Of a DNA stretch of 64,000 nt, positions 42,909 to 54,900 are shown one piece after another. A program made the translations under genes and the position numbers. The stretch is from Bombyx mori (lineage: Eukaryota > Arthropoda > Insecta > Lepidoptera > Bombycidae): positions 12,711,501-12,775,500 of the forward strand of contig NC_085112.1 in NCBI RefSeq assembly GCF_030269925.1, in the 5' to 3' direction. Below the pieces are notes generated by a model. The model saw nothing but the letters and a program-made list of their open reading frames with translations. It was not told the DNA's origin and did not search any database. Numbering within the stretch: position 1 is the first letter of the stretch; every line of letters begins with the position of its first letter.

Positions 42909-45900
42909 GTAAGATTGTACTTTTTATAATTACAATTAAATAAAATACACTAAAAAGAAACTAAGAATTGAAATGTTCAGTATGAAGTCTTCTTGTTTTT
43001 AATATTGTTTACCTACTACGTTTATTGCCAAAATTATCACTCATTGTGCAAAATATTTTCACAGAACAAGCAGATGCTTATTGATGAAACTGGGGAAAAA
43101 TTCACTAACAAACAATCTGGTAAGTCCGTTAAAAAAAACAAGTATTTCATATAAAGATCGGAAATTTATATTATTGAGACAGGTCTAAAATACACAATCA
43201 AAACCAAACATATACTCAAGTCACCATCTGTTTTCTGGGTATCATTAACTTGTCCATGTATATATATTAGACGTATGGCCTATTAGTATTATATCAATAA
43301 TATTTAATCATTTTAGAAAATCTTGATTTAACTGGATCACCACTCAAACTAGATTTGAGTTTACACACTGTACTTGATGAAACCTTTTCATCTGATGAAC
43401 CACAGTTATGGACTAAAGAGGAAGGATCCCATGGTCCTATAAGCATAGATAAAGCAAGGTATGTAAATATAAAATATAGGCAATACAATTTATATTGGCA
43501 AATATAGGCAGGCAATATAATATATATTGACGATAATTTTTAAATAAAAAATATTAAAATAAAATTTTTCACCCTGGATTAACACTCTCACCACCATACG
43601 GTACCATAGGTATAGTTGCGACCGCCGGCGGACCGCACGGCCTGCCGCACCGACAAATTCTATATATAGGTGGCGGTGAGAGTGTTAAGTGCTTGCTCAT
43701 TGGCTGTAGCTAGGGTTGAAAATATACATTCAAATCAATAGTTAAATAAACCAAGATGTTTGTGTATCTTTATTCCATAGGGAGGCTGGTAGTGACTGCA
43801 TCCTCAAGCCACTATGGCCATTTCTCAACCTATTTTTGTATCTAATTTACCTTCGAATTTTATCTTTAATGGTAATTGATTATTTGAAGAGTATAATGCT
43901 CTCTAAGCTCTTTTTACGAATGCCGACAAAAGCTCTAGCTGTCCCAAGTACCTTAGTCCAAATTGAATAGCCTGAAGGCAGCAACAATCAGGATTTGTAA
44001 TGAAAGCCTTTATTGCATATTTTCAGAGAAATTGCTAACCTTTACAACTCTAACCGTTTAGAATCAACAGAGGAAACACTGCCAATGTGGATTCTAACCA
44101 CGCCTACAGATCAAATCAAAGCTCTGTTACTATATGTTCAACCAGATAAAGAAAAGTTTAAACGAGGTATTGTGACATACGAAGGGTCTCGTGGATTTGA
44201 AGACATCGATATTGGAGAATTGGTAGAGAACTATGCTAAGGAAGAGAATTTGAGTACTGATTCGGTAAGCTATGTTTTCTGCAAATGTACATACAAGCAA
44301 AGGTACATACACACATATATATATATGCACCTTGGCTACAGGGAATATATATTGTATACCTCCCCTCATAACTTTTGTCAGGCAGTCTGGATTAATATAG
44401 CATCATAAGATAGACAGAACAGTGGAAGGTAGACATTATTTCCTAACATCGTAGGGCGCCGGCCCCGCGTTTCTGCAGAACGCGCACTCGCACTCATCAA
44501 CTATGTTGGTGCAGTCAGGAATACGATCTTTGCTCATTGTGATTTTTAAACCACTTACATAGGTTCAACCGTCTTGCAAAGCATTTCAATTTCAATAATG
44601 AAATAGCCACTATACAACTTTGTCTCAAAGTGGTGGTGGTGGTGGTCTTGTGCTGTGTTGGATGTTGGATATTGGATATATGATAAAGCTGTCCCAATAA
44701 CGACACAAACATTTTGGCAAAGAGTGCAATGATAAAGAAGAAAAATAATTAAAGTGTACCATCAACTCCATATAAAAATATTAATTTCGATTTTCACCTC
44801 TAATTACAAAATATTTTAGGTATAAGATAAGTTGCAAAACATTTTGAATGAAGTGCAATGTCACAGTCTTGACATTATATTTGTATATCTCTGAATTTGA
44901 CTTTGAGCATACCTCTTACATCTTCCAGTTATATCACTAACATGATTGCGGTAAGAGTTGCACAGCAGATGTTTAAGTTTTCCTATGTTACAAAGGGACT
45001 ATGTGGTATTGGTGTGAACCAAACATAACTTTATTAAAAGTATTTACTCTCATAAAACATATATTTGTATATTATATGGAATACCAGGAGTCTCGAAAGG
45101 GTTAATGTGATATATGATTACTTTACAGATAAATATTACAATAGACTGCAAGTACATAATAACCGGAGTATCATATAGTTCCTATAATTCAGAGGAACTA
45201 TTAAATGTCCCACACAGCGGCCTAACACAGTTAAAGTGTGAATGGAATACGAAAACCCTTCAGACACCTTACATTAGCTGTAAAGTGCTTTTTGTAAGTA
45301 CATATAACATTATATTACTAATTGTTTCTTGTTAATTCCCTTTCTGCGACATAAGTTGCACCAGATATTATGAGGCATGAGGATAGAGTAATTCACAAAT
45401 AATTCAAACATAGTAGACAGACATAAAGAAGTAAGTACATTAATTTAGAGATAGCCATAAAATCAATATTAAAAATACCCATCTTAGTTAGAATTAATAA
45501 TATGTCAATAATGTATTTTCAATTACAGAAACTTTCATTATGAAATCTTCTTCAAACTATTCAATACCGTTTTTGCAAGATAGTCGTCGGAGCCCCGTGG
45601 TTCGTCAGGAATAACGACCTACACGACGACCTAGAGTCCATCAGTAGGTATCTACAGTCGGCGTCGATGCGCCACTTCTATAAAGCGGCACGACATGAGA
45701 ATCCTCTCATCGTGGCCGCCAGAAACTACATAGCCGATCCTGCAGACCAAATGGTAAACAGTCGACTTCACCCAAAACACGTCATTTGGGATCCCTCGAT
45801 CCACTAACGGTGCTTCTAGGTACTCCAAGCACCGGTCATCCTTCTCGTCGAACCCGTCACTTGCGACGAAAGGCTCGGTGAGTAAATTAACCCACAGACA

Positions 45901-48900
45901 CAGCCCACTGAGTTTTTCGCCGGATCTTCTCAGTGGATCGCGTTTCCGATCCGGTGGTATATTCTGCGAAGCACGGCTCTTGCTAGGGTTCGTGTTAGCA
46001 ACATCGTCAGGTTTGAGCCCCGTGAACTCACCTACTAATTAAGGTTACGCTGATATGGTCTCGCTAGACCATCAGATTAGGTAGAAAAAAAAAACTAAAC
46101 TTTACCTGAAACTATTCATTCATAAATTGCTCAAACCATGAGATGAATTCGTTTATATCATTAGAATTTATTAAATTCCATTTTCGTCTTAAAAGATTTT
46201 ATGTAGAATATATGGGGGCAAGTCATTAAATTTTTCCACATTGATTACAAGAAATTTGTAGTCTCCAAGAAAATGCTTGCAAAACATTTTTTTTGTTCTA
46301 TCTAGAAATAATCCTCAACCTACCTAATTCATCTAATTTAGGTATTAGTATTTAAGTATTAATATTTAGGTATTAGTATTTAGGTATTTATATATATTTT
46401 AATATAATTTCGTTTAGGAGCAGGAGGTGGTAGTTGGACATTTAGCTAGTCCATGCAATGCTGTGTGGAAGTCCGTATGCGCCCTACACAATCTCAATCA
46501 GATATTAGTTGACATGACTGCGGCTGGATTCAATACTGTCAATTTGGAGACAGCTCAAATAAGGTATTTTTAAACCATTACTAATTACTATTACACCACT
46601 TTTCACATAACCATAAAGTATACAGGGTTACAGGTTAAGTCGACCTATTCCCGTTAAGGGCGTGTAGTTTACATCGTTCCTGACTGATTTGACTATGAAA
46701 CACCCTATCATAAATCTAACCAATTTAGAGATATTTGAATATAATTGTTTTTTGTAAAAAATACCCAAAGCTTTCAGCTATCAGCTGATAGTATAGTATT
46801 TAGTACTATAGTAATTAGGCTTATGCATTTCAAAATTAGATATTTTATTATTATTACTTGATTTGCTATTATGACTTGATGCTGTATGACCCCTGTAAAC
46901 AATATTGTACGTAAAATGAATAAATAAGTCGTTGTAGACGATTAAAACTTATAAAAACTAATAAAAAAAGTGTGTGTGTCCGCTCCGACGCACGACTGGA
47001 GTTTACTGGATATAAAAAATTAAACGAAACAATACGAGAAATAGTTCTATATTACGACAACACGATACACTACAGATTATTAACAAATTAACGAGACACA
47101 AAACAAACGACTAACAAATATATGAAAATACAATAATGAGAGAAACGCGCGATCAGTACGAGGCTTTGTGGCGGACTGCCGGCGCAGCAGCCCGGCGTCA
47201 CCTGCGATAACGCATTTCGTGTGACATGCGCAATCAGGCGCATAACGCATTTCGTGTGACATGCTAGTACGATTTTGGTCCCCATAATTTTCATACCCCG
47301 GGCCTATATATGTAAATCGATTCTAAAGGAGTAAACTCCAAAAATTAGAAAGTTAATTTTTCTTTCAAGGATAGATAAAAAATATTATGGCGCCTGTTTG
47401 GCAGATGTGCTTATCAATATCAACGTTTCATCAGCTATGGTGGAAATTGGTATCTTCTTGTCTGTATCATTCCTCAGTGCACCGGTCGTGTCGCACATTA
47501 AACCACCGACGCTTTTAACATTCCAGAGCCAATATTCAAAACGCGAAACATCCGAACAACGCTAAACGCCTCACCGATTTGCTGAACGAAACTGAACTCT
47601 ATGCCTACACTGCAGAGTGCCCGGCCGGCGGCTGCCTCTGCGTCGACGAGGACACGACCAGCCTCGGCCAGTGCATGACTCGGATGAACATGAACGGCTC
47701 AAGTAATGACTTCACGTACAAACTGTGGGATATATTGCGAGGTAATGATTATGTTTGACTTTTTTTTATTTATTGCTTAGATGGGTGGACGAGCTCACAG
47801 ACCACCTGTTGTGAAGCGGTTACTGGAGCCCATAGACATCTACAACGTAAATGCGCCACCCACCTTGAGATATAAGTTCTAAGGTCTCAGTATAGTTACA
47901 ATGGTTACCCCACCCTTCAAACCGAAACGCATTACTGCCTCACGGCAAAAATAGGCAGGGCGGTGGTATCTACCCATGCGGACTCACAAGAGGTCCTATC
48001 ATTAGTAATTACGCAAATTATAATTTTGCGGGTTTGATTTTTAATACACAATGTTATTCCTTCACCGTGGAAGGCAATCGTGAACATTTGTTAATTGGTA
48101 CCCGCCTGCGGGGTTCGAACACCGTTGCATCGCTAGATAGGAATGCATCGACCCTCTTATCCTTTAGGCCACGAGGACTTCAAAAAATCTGCCTACGAGG
48201 TCAATAAAATAATAATAAAAAAGCCCTGGCAGCCCTCCATTTATGATAATGATAATTGTTAATTGTTCATGTTTAACCATTATCACTAAAAGCTGAAAAA
48301 AAAAACCTGATTTTAATTTATAGAGAACGAGAAAGAAAAGTTCTTCCACTGAGCAGATTCACCAAGAGCACTTGTTGTTAGTCAGTCAGACAGATTGTAT
48401 AAATGTTATTCGGAGCTGGTCAAGCAAAATTATCGTAAAAAATCGTTAGCGCGATTCTGTTCTTACTATAGTTCTTATTATATTCTATACCCTGATAGTT
48501 ATCGTCACAGTAAATATGTAACTCATAAGTGGCAAATTCGGGTTCACAATTCATCCATATTTAACAAGCAGTGCATTATTAAAAAAATATATATATTATG
48601 AATGTACATGATATTCATAAATAAAGATATTGTGTATAATTTTAGTTTCTTGAATGATTAAGTAGGTCCAACTTTGAGAGAGAGGTCAGTAGACGGATCC
48701 AACTCGGCTGGGCAGCGTTCGGTAAACTGCACAACGTCTTCTCGTCCAAAATACCTCAGTGCCTTAAGACAAAGGTGTACAACCAATGTGTGTTACTAGT
48801 GATGACTTACGGCTCGGAGACGTGGTGCTTCACTAGGGATCTTTTTAGAAGGCTCAAAGTCGCGCAGCGAGCTATGGAGGGGGCTATGCTCGGCATTTCT

Positions 48901-51900
48901 CTACGTGATCGAATCCGAAATGAGGAGATCCGTAGAAGAACGAAGGTTGCTGACATAGCCCGTAGAATTAGTGAACTGAAGTGGCAATGGGCCGGCCACA
49001 TTGCACGAAGAGAGGACGGTCGATGGGGCAGAAAGATCCTGGAGTGGCGACCACGTACTGGCAAGCGCAGTGTGGGACGGCCACCTACTAGATGGACCGA
49101 CGACCTAGTAAAAAGCGCTGGGTCTCGTTGGATGCAGGTGGCAATGGACCGGTCGCACTGGAAATCTATTGGAGAGGCCTATGTCCAGCAGTGGACGGCG
49201 ATAGGCTGAAATGATGATGATGATGATGATGATGAATGATTAAGAATGGTTTATGTCTATTTTTAGATTGTGAAACAGCCGAAGAACTCATAACATTGTT
49301 ATTGGAAGCTCTTAAATTCATATCCTCTGGAAAAATTAGACCATTTGTAAGTGCACCTTATCTTAATACATATTAAAAATACCTACACTAGTTTAAAAAA
49401 AACATGAAAACAACATCTAAACAAAAAAATCCTTTTGTAGGTTTTGTAAAAATTCTATTAAGGAGACTGAAATCACAAATAGCGGGATGCAATGATTTTA
49501 ATGTGAAAAAACCAACACAAGGTATCCTCAATAGAATTCATCACACATTTAATTTCATGTCATGTCAGTCGGTTCCCAGACATCTATTTGTGACATTCCA
49601 TTCGACTCAGGAATGAATTCTTCCGTTGTCCTTAATGTTCGTTGTCATACGTAATAGGAGACCTCAAATGGAAGGTGTTTCACCGAGCGAGTTTTCCGCC
49701 TAAGTGGACCCAATGTTGTATATACATATATGGACCCTAATATTGAATTTGTCAATAGTGCGATCCAGATTTTTGATAGATTATTTTTTATATATTATAT
49801 TAACCAACTGCTACTAGCTGTGTGTAGCGACTCAGCTCTTAATGTTTCTGGTATGCACAAGCACCAATGAACATTCCCTATCAGTTGGAATGTATGCTTG
49901 TCTTTTAAAGCAATAAAAACATGTAATCACGGATCGGTTGGAACCTTTGGGTCTGCGGAGGGACTTCGGTTCCCTCTGTATTTTGTATCGTATATTCCTT
50001 GGGGAGTGCTCTGAGGAATTGTTCGAGATGATACCGGCATTTCGTTTTTACCATCGCACCGCCCGCCACCGGAGTAGAGTTCATCCATACTACCTGGAGC
50101 CACTGCGGTCATCCACAGTGTGTTTCCAGAGGTATTTTTTCCACGTACCATCCAGCTATGGAATGAGCTCCCCTCCACGGTGTTTCCCGAGCACTGTGAC
50201 ATGTCCTTCTTCAAACGAGGCTTGTGGAGAGTATTAAGCGGTAGGCAGCGGCTTGGCTCTGCTCCTGGCATTGCTGAAGTCCATGGGCGACGGTAACCAC
50301 TCACCATCAGGTGGGCCGTATGCTCGTCTGCCTACAAGGGCAATAAAAAAAATAAAAAAATTTGCATGTCTTAGAATTGTATAGTAATGCATTTTTTTTT
50401 TCATCATTATATACTTAGATACCTTTGCTAATGTGTACTTTGCTTTATTACAGATAGACGCAAACAACAAAACCTTCCTGTCGAAAATAGTTCTCAAACT
50501 ATCCAGAGGTCACTCTCAAACGTCCAAGGTCTTGAAGAATCTTCGATCAAGTCCACCGCAAGCGCTATCCTTGGTCGCTCAAGTCGGTATAGAAAAGACC
50601 ATGTGGGAGTACACCAAAGTAATGTCCCTTCTGGAACATTCCTTCTATATAGCAGGCATCTGGAACACGGATGCCAGGTATGTATTTGAATATACATATC
50701 ATTATTAATCTTCCAACATGCAACAAACAATCTATATATTAATACGTAAAGCAAAAACGTTTTACCCTTTTTACATAAATTGCACGGACAGATGATGAAA
50801 TTTCCCACACCTATAGAGAAATATAGAGAAGGAGTGCAAAATGTTCATTTTTTTTTTTATGTTATGCATAAAATTACGTTTTATCAATAAAAAATAAAAC
50901 ATTACACACACTAGTACATATTTGACATACACATGCATGCATACTATTTGTTTATTGTCAAACTTTTCTTATTGCCTATAGTGTAGTCTTGTAGTGTAGT
51001 GTCAAAAAGTAGAATAGACTCATAATAGTGTACAAACTTATAATTTCAACTAATTATAGTCGAATTTCGGCTACCGGGGGACCACTAGTTTGAATAATAG
51101 GACATATTTAAGTAACATCAACTATTTTGACATCCGTTGAGTTTTTAACCTAACAAGTTTCCTATAAAACTATTCATGTTTCTTTGGCATACTATTCAGA
51201 TGTTGGCGAACATGAAACTTCAGAAATAATAATGTAATGAAAATAATAATAATTAAAAATAGTCTTAATTAATTTATGAAACATGTTTTAATATCTATTA
51301 AGGCTTGTAATATACCTTAAAAATAGTAATTTGTGTAGTCCTCTCACTACCGTCAGACGTGCTGGCTCACCATGGACCTTATCAGGTGGATCCGCAACCT
51401 ACCGACGAAAGACACTGGAATCCGCTGGATGCTGGAGATCCTGATCCTATATTCAGCAGTACACGTCCGTGGGCTGATGCCAGAAAAAGTACTAAAAACA
51501 GCTATTGCTACCATCAATCACTTATCAGATGAAAAGACAAATCAGAGTCAGAATCAGTATATTTTTGAAGTTATACTTCTTTATGCGCGTTATGAAAAAT
51601 TGATGAGAGTGAAGTCTTACGATGCGCGCGCACCGTGCCTTGAGTTAAAAGTTCTAAAGTCTCAAGTATAGTTACAACGGCTGCCTCACCCTTCAAATCG
51701 AAATGCATTACTGCTTCACGGCAGAAGTAGGCGGGGTGGTGGTACCCACCCGTGCGGACTCACAAGAGGTCCTGCTACCAGTAAAATACTATACTAATAC
51801 TAAACTTTCGTTCGACAGGAGCCACGAGTCAATAGAGCAGATCAACCAAACGATACAAGACATGACGATGAGCGGTGGCGATTTCACCCTCAACCCGTTC

Positions 51901-54900
51901 GAGAGTCTCAGCGCCGGAGAGAACTCGATACGACTAGACGCGGACTCGTTCTACGTGGACGATACCAACGAGTTGACCGTGGATGATTTCGCGTCCCTGA
52001 AGAAGCACGGCCTCGTCAGCGACAAGAAGGACGTTAATGAGGTACGAGGCTCTTACTGGTGGTAGGAGCTCTTGTGAGTCCGCGCGGGTGGATACCACCA
52101 CCCTGCCTATTTCTGCCGTGAAGCAGTAATGCGTTTCGGTTTGAAGGGTGGCATAGCCGTTGTAACTATACTTGAGACCTTAGAACTTATATCTCAAGGT
52201 GGATGGCGCATTTAACACCAGGTGGGCTGTGAGCTCGTCCACACATCTAAGAAATAAAAAAAATTGTAGTTTTGATGAAAGCATCTTGATTTATAGGATA
52301 AGATGTCCGGTGTTCTCGTATCGAATGTTGCGACTGTGCCGGTGTTTGAATATTCACGAACAATTTCCACAGTGAAAGATTGAAAATGCCTAATGCCACT
52401 GGGCGGTGGAGCAAATTGTAAGCCCTTACGGCTAGGTTTTTTTTGTTGTTGAGTGGTCACCGTCGCCCTTGGACTTCAGCTATGCCAGGGATATAGCCGC
52501 TGCCTACCGTTAAGTACTTTCCTCGTTTGAAGAAGGACATGTCATAGCGCTCGGGAAACACTGTGGAGGGGAGCTCATTCCATAGCCGGATGGTACGTGG
52601 CAATAAAGATCTCTGGAAACGCACTGTGGATGACCGCAGTGCCTCCAGGTAGTATGAATGAACTCTACTCCAGTGGCGGGCGGGTGCGATAGTAGTACAA
52701 TTCCTCAGAGCACTCTCCGTGGAACATACTAGCACTAGCTCTAACTATTTCTACCACGAAGCAGTCACGCGTGAAACAGCCGCCATAGAATACAATTGAC
52801 ACTTAAATCTCGTCTCTTAAAGATGAGGGATTAAGCGGTTAATGGAGTCCTCTTAAACCTGAGACAGCTTACCTAAAATGAATTTTAATTATTTCTCCGA
52901 AGTGGGAGATTTATTTCTATTATTTACCCTCTCTCTCTCTCACTCACCAAACTAAAAAAGTTTAGTAGAATAATGAAATCATGAGCTTAATGAATAATTA
53001 GCTCAGCATTGAAAATTTTTAGTAGTGTTTGATCCAAGAAATCAGTTTTAAATACACTCTGGTATAACATATCATATCTGGTATAACAATTATTCTAAGA
53101 TCACTGGTCTCAGGGAAGGCAGGAATCTGGTACCGATCCACATTGCCTCACAGTATAGTAACATGCACAATTTGTTTTAAGGTACCCTTAATAACGGACG
53201 AAATAGACATAAATCCTTGGAAGAATTTACTAACAAAGTTCGCTCAAGTACACGTCTGCTTAGAACACTTATATCGTGCAGAGACCAGCCTTAGATCTGA
53301 CTTTGGTAAGGGAAATTTCAGTAACCATACGATTGTAGAACATACAATATTACTTAAACTATATTGTATAAATTCGTCAACATCATCAATCTAATTTCTA
53401 TTTTCTCGTATTAAAAACACGAGTTATAATTAAAAGAAAATTAAAAGATGCTTTTGCGGCTCATATTATGTCTGCGATTTGCGAAGACCACAGAAAGTCC
53501 TATATTAGTGAGTTGAGAAGTCGCCATGGCCTAAAGGATAAGACGTCCGGTGCATTCGTATCGAGCGATGCACCGGTGGTCGAATCCCGCAGGCGGGTAC
53601 TAATTTTTCTAATGAAATACGTACTCAGCAAATGTTCACTATTGACTTCCACGGTGAAGGAATAACACGGTGTAATAAAAATCAAACCCGCAAAATTATA
53701 ATTTGCGTAATTACTGGTGGTAGGTCATCTTCTGAGTCCGCGCGGGTAGGTACTACCGCCATGAAGCAGTAATTAGTTTCGGTTTGATAGTCTAGTCAAC
53801 AAGTTCAAAAACGTGTTAAATAGACATAAAGCTCCTAAAAATATGTACGATAGCTCATTGGATGCGGAATGATGTCTACAAAAATGTTTTTAAGGGCTTG
53901 TTAGCACATAAAAAATTGCGATTGTTATAAACAAAATAAGATTTAAAAAAAAAGAATTTGGTTTTTCCTTAATAATTTCTAAAATAATAATATTTAAGGA
54001 ATTTTGAAAAAAGATCCTGAAAGAGGAGGAAATTTCCAATAAAAAAGTCCCAACTCCCGGAATTCTATCTCTATTATTTATAAAAAAAAATTAACGCTGA
54101 AAATAGCGCTCCGCGAGGTCGTTACGGCATAGGCGCGCCGTCTAAAAAGCCGGTATATCACCTAAAATAATTTTTTTATAGTATTAAATAACAATTTAAA
54201 AATTTGAATAAATTATGGTGTAATCTAAACACTTGAACGAAAAAAACCTCGGTGAAAAAAATTTTTTATATCGATTTAAAAAAAATTTACACCATTGTTA
54301 ATTACAGTCAAAATCTGTTATAACGACATCGAAGGGACTGCTCATATTCAGTCGTAAAAACCGATAGTCGTAACAACCGGTGACGTTTAATGTGTATCGT
54401 GCAAGTACAAACAAATCGATAGGGAATTATTGGAAAAATATATTTACATAATACGCGATTTTTCTTCAATATTAATTTGTTTTCTTTTTCTTTGCGACAT
54501 TTTGAAAATTTCACCAATAATTCCACAAAGTTTTGGTGCGTCTTGTGTATAGATAAGTAAAAAACTAACTGAAGAGATATGAAGAAGCGGACTTTGACTC
54601 TACTGCATGCACGTGTTTTGTTTCTAAGAATTAGAAAAGACCCTACACTAAACTAAATCCTATTGTTTTCTTTCCTGATTTTAATAGCCATTGAAGACAG
54701 ATGTGAATACCTATTCAAATTGTTTACAATACAGCTTAGCCGGTCGTTCTAACAGATCTAATACTCCGAAATATTAGTTAAATGTGGTCGTTTTATGAGG
54801 TATGTCGTTATTAGCAATGTCGTATAAAGCAATATTTTTAATAAGGCGGTCATATGGCATTCAACCGGGACCTTTGTTCTTGGTTATTATAACCGGCATG

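Noticed and set aside
51372..51671. 100-codon open frame between zwilch exons 9 and 10 as an additional exon
   Set aside because: With the phase-2 entry imposed by exon 9, the sequence after its CAG hits a stop within ~25 codons, there is no convincing donor, and its end runs into Bm1. Exon 9 joins exon 10 perfectly without it.
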